Shown in pieces: positions 38,031 to 47,100 of a stretch of DNA of 64,000 nt (position 1 is the first letter of the stretch; the number at the start of each line of letters is the position of its first letter). The notes under the pieces were generated by a model that saw only the letters and a program-made list of their open reading frames with translations, had not been told where the DNA came from and did not search any database. Source of the stretch: Herbaspirillum sp. meg3. GTDB taxonomy: Bacteria > Pseudomonadota > Gammaproteobacteria > Burkholderiales > Burkholderiaceae_D. The stretch spans positions 3,162,001-3,226,000 of the forward strand of contig NZ_CP022736.1 of the NCBI RefSeq assembly GCF_002257565.1, read 5' to 3'. Made by a program: the position numbers and the translations under genes.

Positions 38031-39038
38031 ATGAACAATGAAACGACGACGACAAAGACCGCCCTGGTGCTCGGCGCTACCGGCGGCATCGGCGGCGAAA
38101 TGGCCCGCAAGCTGCAGGCGCGTGGCTGGCAAGTACGCGCCCTGCATCGCAATGCCGCCGAAGTCGCCGCCCGCCCCGGCATGCAACAGTACGATTGGAT
38201 AGCAGGCGACGCCATGCAGCGTGCCGACGTGGTTGCAGCGGCACGCGACGTCGACCTGATCGTCCACGCCGTCAACCCGCCGGGCTATCAACGCTGGGCC
38301 GAGCTGGTGCTGCCGATGATCGACAACAGCATCGCCGCCGCACAGGATTTCGGAGCACGTATTTTGCTGCCTGGCACCGTCTACAACTACGGCCCGGATG
38401 CCCTGCCGAACCTGAGCGAAGACTCGGCACAGCGCCCGCTCACCCGCAAAGGTGCGATTCGCGTCGAGCTGGAACGCCGCCTGCAAGCCGCTGCCGGCGA
38501 TAATGTCCGCAGCCTGATCGTCCGAGCCGGTGATTTTTTCGGCCCGCACTCAGGCAACAACTGGTTTTCGCAATGCCTGGTCAAACCGGGCAAGATACCG
38601 ACGTCGATCACCAATCCCGGGAAACAAGGACTCGGCCATCAGTGGACCTATCTGCCGGATCTGGCCGAGACCATGATGCGCCTGATCGAACGAGAAGAAG
38701 CGCTGGAGGCGTTCGCGACCTTCCAGATGCACGGGCACTGGGATGCCGACGGCATGCAGATGATCAACGCCATTCGCCGTGCGGTCGGCAACCCCGCACT
38801 GCCATTGCGCAGCTTTCCATGGTGGCTGCTGGCACCGGCCTCGCCTTTTGTACCGCTGTTCAAAGAAATGAAAGAGATGCGCTACCTCTGGCAACAACCG
38901 GTGCGCATGAGCAATCAACGCTTGCTGCAGGTTCTGGGTCACGAACCGCATACGCCGCTGGATGAAGCGGTGCGCGCGACGCTTGAAGGTCTTGGTTGCC
39001 TGCCTGCATCCAAACAGCACAATACCGCGACGGTCTGA
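38031..39038 (+). CDS. NAD(P)-dependent epimerase/dehydratase-like protein (atypical SDR)
   Basis: 335 aa. Dinucleotide motif GATGGIGG at about residues 16-23 in VLGATGGIGGEMARKLQARG; later LLPGTVYNYGPDALP and VRAGDFFGP. Extended-SDR fold, but the YxxxK catalytic pair is not obvious, so it may be an atypical reductase or NmrA-like sensor. GGAG before the ATG, terminator after the stop, divergent LysR regulator. Confidence 0.75.
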   Translation: MNNETTTTKTALVLGATGGIGGEMARKLQARGWQVRALHRNAAEVAARPGMQQYDWIAGDAMQRADVVAAARDVDLIVHAVNPPGYQRWAELVLPMIDNSIAAAQDFGARILLPGTVYNYGPDALPNLSEDSAQRPLTRKGAIRVELERRLQAAAGDNVRSLIVRAGDFFGPHSGNNWFSQCLVKPGKIPTSITNPGKQGLGHQWTYLPDLAETMMRLIEREEALEAFATFQMHGHWDADGMQMINAIRRAVGNPALPLRSFPWWLLAPASPFVPLFKEMKEMRYLWQQPVRMSNQRLLQVLGHEPHTPLDEAVRATLEGLGCLPASKQHNTATV

Positions 39039-39043
39039 GCACG

Positions 39044-39084
39044 TTAAAAAACCGCCTTCATTGGAAATCTGAAGGCGGTTTTGA
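39044..39084. terminator. Bidirectional terminator between SDR-like gene and cysB
   Basis: AAAACCGCCTTCA (39048-39060), 9-nt loop, TGAAGGCGGTTTT (39070-39082). Confidence 0.88.
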
Positions 39085-39110
39085 TTGAGCAGAACAGCTC
39101 TTGTCCCGAG

Positions 39111-40046
39111 TCAATGCGCAGTCGGCTCGTTCAATGCGGCAACGATATCGGCGCGCTTGAGTTCCGGTGCAAATTGCAGGATAAAGTCGTAGGTGTAAGC
39201 ACGCAGATAGGCGCCGCGACGCACTGCCAGCCGCGTGATGTTCTGCGCAAACAAGTGCGATGCCTCAATCGCCTCCAGACCATGATGCTTGCCCTGCTCG
39301 ATCGCCATCGATGCCACGATGCCCACGCCCAGGCCAAGCGCGACGTATTGCTGAATCACGTCCGAATCCATGGCGGTAAGCACGATATCCTTCTCGATGC
39401 CGGCCTTGCGGAAGGCATCGTCGATGTGACCGCGACCGGTGAAGCCGACGTCATAGGTAATCAGCGAATGCGCGGCCAATTCTTCCAGCGTGATCGGATG
39501 TTTTAGCGACAGCAGCGGATGCCCTTGCGGAACGACGATGACGTGGTTCCAGGTATAGCAAGGGAAAGAGACCAGATCCTTGAATTGGCTCAGGCCTTCC
39601 GTCGCGATACCGACATCGGCCTTGCCGGACATGACCCACTCTGCGATATGTTCCGGCGCACTCTGCTGGAGCGCAATCCGCACTTGCGGAAACGCCGCAC
39701 GGAAAGCCTGCACCACGCGTGGCAGAACATAACGCGCCTGCGTGTGCGTAGTCGCAATGGTCAGCGTGCCGCTCTGTTCACCGGCGTATTCCTGACTGGC
39801 CTGACGCAGATTTTCCGCTTCCAGCAAGAGACGTTCGATGATGTGCAAGATGCCCTTACCCGGCTCGGTCAGACCGATCAGACGCTTGCCGTTACGCTCA
39901 AAAATTTCGACGCCGAGCTCTTCTTCCAGCTCACGAATCTGGCGGCTCACACCGGGTTGCGAAGTGAACAGCACGTTGGCGACTTCAGTCAGGTTGAAGC
40001 CGCAACGTGCGGCTTCTCGGATGGAACGCAATTGCTGGAAATTCAT
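39111..40046 (-). CDS. cysB: CysB-type LysR regulator of sulfur assimilation
   Basis: 311 aa. N-terminal MNFQQLRSIREAARCGFNLT and LFTSQPGVSRQIRELEEELG match CysB/Cbl very closely, and the effector domain has TTHTQARYVLP and EGLSQFKDLVSFPCYTWNH, which form the sulfate/thiosulfate/acetylserine site in CysB. Start overlaps the cysA stop as ATGA, so it is co-translated with the sulfate importer. Cbl is an alternative name; the operon favours CysB. Confidence 0.9.
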   Translation of the reverse strand: MNFQQLRSIREAARCGFNLTEVANVLFTSQPGVSRQIRELEEELGVEIFERNGKRLIGLTEPGKGILHIIERLLLEAENLRQASQEYAGEQSGTLTIATTHTQARYVLPRVVQAFRAAFPQVRIALQQSAPEHIAEWVMSGKADVGIATEGLSQFKDLVSFPCYTWNHVIVVPQGHPLLSLKHPITLEELAAHSLITYDVGFTGRGHIDDAFRKAGIEKDIVLTAMDSDVIQQYVALGLGVGIVASMAIEQGKHHGLEAIEASHLFAQNITRLAVRRGAYLRAYTYDFILQFAPELKRADIVAALNEPTAH

Positions 40047-41143
40047 CGTGCATCCTTATTCTGTGTGACCCCGGTAGAGGCCGCGTTGTCGACGAACACA
40101 TGCAGGCGGCGCGGTCGCACCACCAGTGTTTCGCCATCTTTCAGATTCAATTGTGCAAAACGCTCGTTGGAAATGACGGCTTCGATCAGTTCCGAATTAT
40201 CGTCACGCTCCAGTTCCAGTTGCGCCAGCGGCCCGATGGCGTGCGAGCGCCTGAGCTGAGCGACGATACCTTCAGCGCCGGGTGAATAACGGTCGACTTC
40301 GAGGTCATGCGGACGCACGTAGCCGATGCCTTTTTCATCCTGTGCCTGCGCATGATCCGGCGCGTCAAAGGTAACGCCGCCTGCTTCCAGCACGCCCTCG
40401 TGCACGCGGCCATGGAACAGGTTCACGTTGCCGAGGAAGCCGTAGACGAACGGCGACGCCGGGTGGTTGTAGACCTCGCTCGGTGAACCGATCTGTTCGA
40501 CGTTACCCTTGTTCATCAACACGATCTGGTCGGCCACTTCCAGCGCTTCTTCCTGATCGTGGGTGACGAAAATACTGGTGACATGCAGCTCGTCATGCAG
40601 ACGGCGCAACCAGCGGCGCAGCTCCTTGCGTACCTTGGCGTCGAGTGCGCCAAACGGCTCATCCAGCAGCAGCACGCGTGGTTCCACCGCCAACGCGCGC
40701 GCCAGGGCGATACGCTGACGCTGACCACCAGACAGCTGCGGCGGATAACGATCTGCCAGCCAATCCAGTTGAACCAGTTCGAGCAGGCTGGTGACCTTTT
40801 CCCGGATCTGCGCTTCCGACGGACGCTGATTGCGTGGTTTGACGCGCAGGCCGAAGGCGATGTTTTCGAACACCGTCATGTGCTTGAACAAGGCATAGTG
40901 CTGAAAGACAAAACCCACCTGGCGCTCACGCACGTGGCGTGCCGACGCGTCGTCGCCGTCCAGCAGCACCTGGCCGGAATCAGGCGACTCCAGACCGGCA
41001 ATGATGCGCAGCAGCGTGGTCTTGCCACAGCCGGACGGGCCTAACAAAGCGGTCAGTTCGCCTGCGGGGAAATTCAGCGAAACGTTGTTCAGCGCGACAA
41101 AATTTCCGAACCGCTTGTTGATGTCTTTGACTTCGATGCTCAT
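40043..41143 (-). CDS. cysA: Sulfate/thiosulfate ABC transporter ATP-binding protein CysA
   Basis: 366 aa. MSIEVKDINKRFGNFVALN start, Walker A GPSGCGKTT, Q-loop FVFQHYALFKHM, signature LSGGQRQR, Walker B LLLLDEPFGALDAKVRKELR and a C-terminal TOBE-type regulatory region (GIGYVRPHDLEVDRY) typical of CysA. Third gene of cysTWA-cysB. Confidence 0.93.
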   Translation of the reverse strand: MSIEVKDINKRFGNFVALNNVSLNFPAGELTALLGPSGCGKTTLLRIIAGLESPDSGQVLLDGDDASARHVRERQVGFVFQHYALFKHMTVFENIAFGLRVKPRNQRPSEAQIREKVTSLLELVQLDWLADRYPPQLSGGQRQRIALARALAVEPRVLLLDEPFGALDAKVRKELRRWLRRLHDELHVTSIFVTHDQEEALEVADQIVLMNKGNVEQIGSPSEVYNHPASPFVYGFLGNVNLFHGRVHEGVLEAGGVTFDAPDHAQAQDEKGIGYVRPHDLEVDRYSPGAEGIVAQLRRSHAIGPLAQLELERDDNSELIEAVISNERFAQLNLKDGETLVVRPRRLHVFVDNAASTGVTQNKDAR

Positions 41144-41159
41144 GCTTAACTCCTAATCC

Positions 41160-42089
41160 TTATTCCAGATCTGCGCCGGGATGGGCGACGTGTGCGGTCA
41201 ACTGCTTGTGCAGACGCCACTCGATAAAGCTCTTGATCGCCAGCGTCACCAGCGCAAGGAAAGCCAGCAGCGACGCCACCGCAAACGCACCGACGATATT
41301 GAATTCGTTGTACAGAATTTCCACCTGCAGCGGGATCGTGTTGGTCTCGCCGCGGATATGGCCCGACACCACCGACACCGCACCGAACTCGCCCATCGCA
41401 CGGGCATTACACAGGATCACGCCATACAGCAGCCCCCACTTGATGTTCGGCAAGGTGACGTGCCAGAAGGTCTTCCAACCCGATGCACCCAAAACCAGCG
41501 CAGCCTCTTCTTCTTCGCTGCCCTGCGACTGCATCAGCGGAATCAGCTCACGCGCCACAAAGGGGAAAGTCACAAACACCGTTGCCAGCACAATGCCCGG
41601 CACGGCAAACAGGATCTTGATGTCATGCTCGCGCAGCCACGGACCGAAGTAACCCTGCAGGCCGAACAGCAGCACGTAGATCAGACCCGAGATCACCGGC
41701 GACACCGAGAACGGCAGGTCGATCAGCGTCAGCAGTATGTTCTTGCCGCGGAACTCGAACTTGGCGATCGACCATGCCGCCGCCACGCCGAACACCAGAT
41801 TCAGCGGTACGGCGATGGCGGCGGTCAGCAAGGTCAGCTTGATGGCCGACCAGGCATCCGGTTCGATGATGTTGTCGATGTAGACGTCCCAGCCTTTTTT
41901 CAGGCCTTCATAAAAGACGGCGACCAACGGCACGAACAGGAACAAGGTCAGGAAAGCAAAAGCGATCCCGATCAGCAGGATGCGCACCCACAATGGTTCC
42001 AGCGTGGCAGCCGGTGCGTAAGCCGGCTCGCCGCGCATGATTGCGGTCGGGCCGGCGGCGGTGACGCCAGGAGTAATGATGGCGCTCAT
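41160..42089 (-). CDS. cysW: Sulfate ABC transporter permease CysW
   Basis: 309 aa, six predicted helices after a 30-aa polar N-terminus. Motifs FAVPGIVLATVFVTFPFVAREL and the EAA loop EEEEAALVLGASGWKTFW; EFGAVSVVSGHIRGETNT is characteristic of CysW. Its ATG is 2 nt from the cysT stop. Confidence 0.93.
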   Translation of the reverse strand: MSAIITPGVTAAGPTAIMRGEPAYAPAATLEPLWVRILLIGIAFAFLTLFLFVPLVAVFYEGLKKGWDVYIDNIIEPDAWSAIKLTLLTAAIAVPLNLVFGVAAAWSIAKFEFRGKNILLTLIDLPFSVSPVISGLIYVLLFGLQGYFGPWLREHDIKILFAVPGIVLATVFVTFPFVARELIPLMQSQGSEEEEAALVLGASGWKTFWHVTLPNIKWGLLYGVILCNARAMGEFGAVSVVSGHIRGETNTIPLQVEILYNEFNIVGAFAVASLLAFLALVTLAIKSFIEWRLHKQLTAHVAHPGADLE

Positions 42090-42090
42090 G

Positions 42091-42954
42091 TCAGACTTTC
42101 TCGGCCTGGCCGCGCTTGCGGACCCAGGCTTGCAGCAGGTTGATGGTCAGCAGCAAGGCAAAGGACACGATCAGCATCACCACGGCAATGGCGGTTGCGC
42201 CGGTGTAGTCGTATTGCTCAAGCTTGGTAATGATGAACAGTGGCGTGATCTCGGACACCATGGGCATATTGCCGGCGATGAAAACCACCGAGCCGTATTC
42301 GCCGGTGGCGCGGGCAAACGCCAGCGCGAAACCGGTCAGCAAAGCAGGAAAGACGGTAGGAAAAATCACCCTGGCGAAGGTCTGCAAACGCGAAGCGCCG
42401 AGGCTGGCGGCAGCTTCTTCGAGTTCGCGTTCCGCATCTTCCAGCACCGGTTGTACGGTACGGACGACAAAAGGCAATCCAATGAAGGTCAACGCCACCA
42501 AGACGCCCAACGGGGTGAAGGCAACCTTGATGCCGAGCGGGGCGAGATAGCGGCCGATCCAGCCGTTCTGCGAATACAGCGTCGTCAATGCAATGCCCGC
42601 CACGGCGGTCGGCAAGGCAAACGGCAAATCGACCAGCGCGTCGATGATGCGCTTGCCCGGGAATTTATAGCGCACCAATACCCATGCCACGATGCCGCCG
42701 AAAATCACGTTCAGCAGCGCCGCCAATAACGAGGCGCCAAATGTCAGGCGATACGACGCCATCACGCGCGGCGACGTCACAGCGCTGACGAAAGCATCCC
42801 AGGTCATGGTGAAAGTCTTGAGGAACACCGCAGACAAGGGGATCAGGACGATTAACGTCAGATAGAACAGCGTGAAACCGAGCGACAGGCGAAAGCCCGG
42901 CAACACCCGGAATGGCGCTTTATTAATAACAGGTAAGGCGATTGGCACAGTCAC
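42091..42954 (-). CDS. cysT: Sulfate ABC transporter permease CysT (CysU)
   Basis: 287 aa from the GTG at 42954, with AAGGAAG 7 nt upstream; the frame is open 36 codons further but without signals and with unlikely composition. Six helices; LPGFRLSLGFTLFYLTLIVL start, ELEEAAASLGASRLQTF loop, ATGEYGSVVFIAGNMP. First gene of the operon here; the sulfate-binding protein that often precedes it is absent and found 17 kb away. Confidence 0.92.
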   Translation of the reverse strand: MTVPIALPVINKAPFRVLPGFRLSLGFTLFYLTLIVLIPLSAVFLKTFTMTWDAFVSAVTSPRVMASYRLTFGASLLAALLNVIFGGIVAWVLVRYKFPGKRIIDALVDLPFALPTAVAGIALTTLYSQNGWIGRYLAPLGIKVAFTPLGVLVALTFIGLPFVVRTVQPVLEDAERELEEAAASLGASRLQTFARVIFPTVFPALLTGFALAFARATGEYGSVVFIAGNMPMVSEITPLFIITKLEQYDYTGATAIAVVMLIVSFALLLTINLLQAWVRKRGQAEKV

Positions 42955-43393
42955 GCTTGCACTTCCTTCTTCTTTGGCACCGGTGTCAGACCGCTTTCGG
43001 CGTGACACAACGGCATCTCTTATTACAAATACGACTAATGAAGGCCGATATTCGCATCGCATTGTTATAAAGAGAACGAATTTTTTTGCATGTTTATAGA
43101 AAGATTACGCATATAGAAAACCGCAAAAACAACTTGAGCGGCGCAAAACCGGTGCCCCCGCTTTCCTCGGAAAGCGGCTTCAGCCATAGTCATCCGACGA
43201 CTGACCACATATAAAATTAAAAATTGGTCAACCACTTAAGAAAGCGAGAAGTGAGCTTTCAATTGCCTTACAAGCCGCATCCATAGCCACTTTGGCGAAC
43301 CACAAAATAAATCGGCCAGACCATATTGCAATATTGGTCAGGCCAACCTAGAATGGCCTGACCAATTTTTCGCGACCTTTAGAAAAGCACGCC
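42955..43393. promoter_or_regulatory. Divergent control region between cysT and the uxuR-like gene
   Basis: 439 nt. The cysT-proximal half (about 43050-43130) is AT-rich with many A/T runs, as CysB-activated promoters are. The other half carries repeated TGGTC/GACCA elements at 43201-43207, 43224-43234, 43313-43323 and 43333-43366 (listed separately). No gene; promoter boxes not assigned with confidence. Confidence 0.5.
43333..43366. promoter_or_regulatory. Strong FadR/GntR-type operator upstream of uxuR-like gene
   Basis: Perfect 13-bp inverted repeat ATTGGTCAGGCCA (43333-43345) and its complement (43354-43366), spacer 8 nt, ending 28 nt before the regulator ATG. Each half itself contains a TTGGTC/GGCCAA near-palindrome. 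The TGGT-N-ACCA pattern is that of FadR-subfamily GntR regulators such as UxuR/ExuR. A stem with a short following T run could also terminate, but no gene ends here. Confidence 0.65.
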
Positions 43394-44134
43394 ATGCTCA
43401 AAGTCGTCACTGCTCTCGCCGAACTCAGCGCCCCCGAAACGCGGCTTTACCGCGTGGTCGCCGATCGTATCCAGGCATTCATCCGCGATGAGCAGATTCA
43501 CGCCGGTGAGCGCCTGCCGTCGGAACGTGATCTGGCTGTGCAGCTCAAGGTCAGCCGCGCATCGGTCCGCGAAGCGCTGATTGCGCTGGAACTGACCGGC
43601 GTGATCGAAGTACGCGGCGGTTCCGGGATTTATGTGATCGAGAAGAAAGGCGCAGCGCCGGCCATCCAGGAAATCGGCCCCGGCCCTTTCGAGATCCTGT
43701 CGGCGCGCTGCATGATCGAAGGCGAAGTCGCCGCGATTGCCGCGCGCATGGCCACTGACGGCGCACTCGATGCGATCCTGCGCGCGCTCAACGACATGGA
43801 GCGCTTCTATCACGACCGCCCCAACAACGAAGAAGCCGACCGCACCTTCCACCTGTCGATTGCCCGCGCCACCGGCAACAGCGCCCTGGTCAGCGTGATC
43901 GAAAACCTGTGGGACCAGCGCGGCCGCCTGTGGATCAAGATGGAAGAGCACTTCCATACCGAAGAGTTGCGCCAGCAAACACTGGTCGACCATCGCCGCA
44001 TCCTTGAGGCCATCGTCGACCGGGATCCCGAAGGCGCCCGCAAGGCGATGCATGCCCATCTCGAACGCGTGACCACGGAATTCTCGCGCGGCTGGGGCGG
44101 CGGCAAGGCTTATATGCCGCATCACCCGGAGTAA
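43394..44134 (+). CDS. FadR-subfamily GntR regulator, UxuR/ExuR-like
   Basis: 246 aa. Winged helix at about 10-80 (RIQAFIRDEQIHAGERLPSE, then LKVSRASVREALIALELTG) and FCD effector domain (about 95-235) with metal-site histidines in RTFHLSIARATGN and HRRILEAI...HAHLERV. Family members repress hexuronate genes and respond to fructuronate or glucuronate. It sits just before uxaC and near multiple TGGTC/GACCA sites, so autoregulation and control of the island are likely. Confidence 0.82.
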   Translation: MLKVVTALAELSAPETRLYRVVADRIQAFIRDEQIHAGERLPSERDLAVQLKVSRASVREALIALELTGVIEVRGGSGIYVIEKKGAAPAIQEIGPGPFEILSARCMIEGEVAAIAARMATDGALDAILRALNDMERFYHDRPNNEEADRTFHLSIARATGNSALVSVIENLWDQRGRLWIKMEEHFHTEELRQQTLVDHRRILEAIVDRDPEGARKAMHAHLERVTTEFSRGWGGGKAYMPHHPE

Positions 44135-44263
44135 GGACAGAAGCGACAGCAGATTCAAAAAAGAAACCGTCATGGCATCCGCCAGAGGCCGGGGTAGACA
44201 ACACCCGATAGAGCCAAGGATGCCGTGAACGGACAAGCAAGCCATTGGAAATCAGGAGACGAC

Positions 44264-45694
44264 ATGCCATTGCTGCACCCAGACCGATTATTTCCCGCTG
44301 ATCCGGACACGCGTACCATTGCGCGCCGTCTGTATAAAGAGATCAAGGATGCCCCTATCGTCAGCCCGCACGGTCACACCGACCCGAGCTGGTTTGCCGA
44401 CAACGCCGCCTTCCCCAATCCGTCCGCCCTGCTGATCCAGCCGGACCACTATGTTTTCCGCATGCTGTTCAGCCAGGGCGTCAAGCTGGAAGACCTCGGT
44501 ATCCCAACACGTGAAGGTAGCGATGGCACTGCCGTGGAAACCGATCCGCGCCGCATCTGGCGTCTGGTGGCCAAACACTGGCCGCTGTTTCGCGGCACGC
44601 CGTCCGCCATGTGGCTGGATCATGTGTTCCAGGAAGTGTTCGGTCTGGAAGAAGGCCTGAGCGTCGCCAACGCCGACCGTCTCTACGATCACATCGACGC
44701 CTGCCTTCAGCGTCCGGAGTTCCGTCCGCGCGCGCTGTTCGAGCGCTTCAACATTGAAGTCATCGCCACCACCGAGTCGCCGCTCGATCCGCTGGCCCAT
44801 CACGGCAAGCTGAAAAACGATCCCTGGCAAACCGCGAAGGGTCGTCCACGTGTGGTCACCGCCTATCGTCCCGATCCGGTGATCGATCCGGAATTTGAAG
44901 GCTTCGCCGCCAACGTTGCCCGCTTCGGCGAGCTGACCGGGGAAAACACCCGCACCTGGGAAGGCTATCTGAACGCGCACCGCAATCGCCGCGCCTTCTT
45001 CAAGGAACACGGTGCGACCTCGACTGATCATGGCCATCCGAGCGCACGTACCGCCGACTTGCCACTGGCCGAATGCAAAGCACTGTTCGACAAGGCGCTC
45101 TCGGGCAAGATCACCCGCGATGAGGCTGAGTTGTTCCGTGCGCAAATGCTGACCGAGATGGCGGCGATGAGTATTGACGATGGCCTCGTGATGCAGATCC
45201 ATCCCGGCTCCTGGCGCAGCCACAGCCCGACGATGCTGGCACGATTCGGCCGCGACAAGGGATTCGACATTCCGATGCAGACCGAATACGTCGGTGCGCT
45301 CAAGCCACTGCTCGACCGCTTCGGTCTCGATCCGCGTCTGTCCGTCATTCTCTTCACGCTGGACGAAACCAGCTACTCACGCGAGCTGGCGCCGCTGGCA
45401 GGTGTGTATCCGGCACTCAAGCTTGGCCCTGCATGGTGGTTCTTCGATGCGCCGGAAGGCATGCGCCGTTTCCGCGAGCTGACGACCGAGACCGCCGGCT
45501 TCGCCAACACGGTCGGCTTCAACGACGACACCCGCGCCTTCCTGTCGATCCCTGCGCGCCACGACGTCAGCCGCCGCATCGATTGCGGCTATCTGGCGCG
45601 ACTGGTTGCCGAACATCGCCTGAAGGAAGACGAAGCGCTGGAACTGGCGCATGACCTGACATACCGATTGGCCAAACAGGCTTATCGCTTGTAA
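44264..45694 (+). CDS. uxaC: Glucuronate isomerase (uronate isomerase)
   Basis: 476 aa from the ATG at 44264, with AGGAG upstream. Isomerises D-glucuronate to D-fructuronate and D-galacturonate to D-tagaturonate. Amidohydrolase-type metal motif in SPHGHTDPSWFADN near the N-terminus, then LIQPDHYVFRMLFSQG and IHPGSWRSHSPTML, and near the C-terminus ARHDVSRRIDCGYLARLVAEHRL-type end (core RHDVSRRIDCGYLA). First structural gene of the hexuronate island. Confidence 0.93.
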   Translation: MPLLHPDRLFPADPDTRTIARRLYKEIKDAPIVSPHGHTDPSWFADNAAFPNPSALLIQPDHYVFRMLFSQGVKLEDLGIPTREGSDGTAVETDPRRIWRLVAKHWPLFRGTPSAMWLDHVFQEVFGLEEGLSVANADRLYDHIDACLQRPEFRPRALFERFNIEVIATTESPLDPLAHHGKLKNDPWQTAKGRPRVVTAYRPDPVIDPEFEGFAANVARFGELTGENTRTWEGYLNAHRNRRAFFKEHGATSTDHGHPSARTADLPLAECKALFDKALSGKITRDEAELFRAQMLTEMAAMSIDDGLVMQIHPGSWRSHSPTMLARFGRDKGFDIPMQTEYVGALKPLLDRFGLDPRLSVILFTLDETSYSRELAPLAGVYPALKLGPAWWFFDAPEGMRRFRELTTETAGFANTVGFNDDTRAFLSIPARHDVSRRIDCGYLARLVAEHRLKEDEALELAHDLTYRLAKQAYRL

Positions 45695-45822
45695 CCGTTT
45701 TTTGAAAGAGAAGCACATCAGCAACATAGCAATGCGCTAGTACGGATTGAAGATGCATCAGAACGTTATAAGACGTCCGCGTTATCCCGGTACCTAATAT
45801 CCATTCCAAGGAGGAGACAGTA

Positions 45823-47010
45823 ATGAAACAGGTTTTGAACACCTTGCACAAAGCGACCCGTCGCACCGTCATGGCAGCCGCCATCGGCCTGGGCCTGGCC
45901 GCAATGGTCGGCAGCCCTGCAGCACATGCGCAGGCAGCCGTTACCATCAACGTGGTCGACGTCGCCGGTTCGCTGGCCTTGCTGCAAGATGCTATCGAGT
46001 CGTACAAGACCGCGCATCCCAACGTCAAATTCACCTTCACCAAAGCGCCTGCGCCTGAGCTGCCAAGCAAGCTCAAGGCGATGCAGAACGCCAAGCGCAG
46101 CGACATCGATCTGGTCCTCGGCGGCACCGACATCCTGGCCGCCGGCATCGAGCAAAACCTGTGGGTGACACTGCTGCCGGAAAACAATGCCAAGTTTGCA
46201 CCGCTGACCGAGAACTATCTGCCGGAAGTGAAGAAAATGCAGGAACTGGCGCATAACCAGGGTCTGGCCGTCGCCTTCATGCCTGCCGGTCCCCTGCTGG
46301 AATACAACCCGGACAAGGTCAAGCAAGTGCCGACCACGCCACAGGAATTGCTGGCATGGTGCAAAGCCAATCCGAACAAGCTGATCTACGCCCGCCCGGC
46401 CAACTCCGGCCCGGGCCGTACTTTCCTGATGGGCCTGCCGTACCTGCTCGGCGACAAGGATCCGAAAGATCCGGTCAAGGGCTGGGATAAGACCTGGGCT
46501 TATCTGAAAGACCTGAACACCTGCATCGAGTACTACCCGGGCGGCACCGGCGCCGTGATGAAAGAACTCGGCGAAGGCTCGCGCGACATGACCGTCACCG
46601 TGACCGGCTGGGACATCAATCCGCGCGCACTGGGCGTGGTGCCGAAAGAGTTCAAGGTCGGTGCCTTCAAGAACATGACCTGGGTCAACGACACGCATTA
46701 CATGATCGTGCCGAAGGGTCTGGCTCCCGCCAAGCAAGCCGTGGTGCTGGACGTGATGGCCTATCTACTGCAGCCGAAGCAACAGGCGCAGACCTACGAC
46801 AAGGGTTACTTCTATCCTGGCCCGGCAATCAAGAACGTGCCGGTAACGATGGCGCCGCAAGCCAGCCAGGACACGCTGAAAGAATTCGGCCGCGCCGAGT
46901 ACGCCGACTGGATTGCCAAGTTCCCGCACGTGCAACCGCTGGATGCGCAGGTAATGGTGAAAGCATTCCGTATCTGGGATGAACAAGTCGGCGCACAGAA
47001 GTTCAAGTAA
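45823..47010 (+). CDS. ABC transporter periplasmic binding protein of hexuronate island (SBP family 1/PotD-like)
   Basis: 395 aa with AAGGAGGAGA before the ATG. Signal peptide about 1-36 ending PAAHA. Mature protein starts AAVTINVVDVAGSLALLQDA and has the family segments LPSKLKAMQNAKRSDIDLVL, VAFMPAGPLLEYNPDKV and ARPANSGPGRTF. The type II fold matches the iron/polyamine/sugar-like binding proteins. Position between uxaC and uxuB suggests a hexuronate or uronate-containing oligosaccharide as ligand; this is inference. Confidence 0.8.
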   Translation: MKQVLNTLHKATRRTVMAAAIGLGLAAMVGSPAAHAQAAVTINVVDVAGSLALLQDAIESYKTAHPNVKFTFTKAPAPELPSKLKAMQNAKRSDIDLVLGGTDILAAGIEQNLWVTLLPENNAKFAPLTENYLPEVKKMQELAHNQGLAVAFMPAGPLLEYNPDKVKQVPTTPQELLAWCKANPNKLIYARPANSGPGRTFLMGLPYLLGDKDPKDPVKGWDKTWAYLKDLNTCIEYYPGGTGAVMKELGEGSRDMTVTVTGWDINPRALGVVPKEFKVGAFKNMTWVNDTHYMIVPKGLAPAKQAVVLDVMAYLLQPKQQAQTYDKGYFYPGPAIKNVPVTMAPQASQDTLKEFGRAEYADWIAKFPHVQPLDAQVMVKAFRIWDEQVGAQKFK

Positions 47011-47040
47011 GCAAACGCAGCAGAAAAAAAGCAGAGACAA

Positions 47041-47075
47041 GCCGGGTGGCAACAACACCTTCCACGCCACCCGGC
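47041..47075 (+). promoter_or_regulatory. Intercistronic hairpin after binding-protein gene
   Basis: GCCGGGTGGC (47041-47050) and GCCACCCGGC (47066-47075), perfect 10-bp stem, 15-nt loop, followed by TCATTACG rather than a T run. It lies in the 90-nt gap before the ATPase gene. Confidence 0.65.
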
Positions 47076-47100
47076 TCATTACGATCAATAAGAGGCAAGC

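Noticed and set aside
41181..42143. Long open frame antisense to cysW
   Set aside because: Such frames are common shadows in high-GC genes; composition is His/Gln/Arg-rich and there is no ribosome site.
42943..42959. Sigma-54-like TGGCAC...TTGC near the cysT start
   Set aside because: The spacer is eight bases instead of five and it overlaps the chosen start codon and coding region.
43333..43366. Transcription terminator
   Set aside because: No gene ends upstream on the plus strand and the T run is short; position and symmetry fit an operator better.
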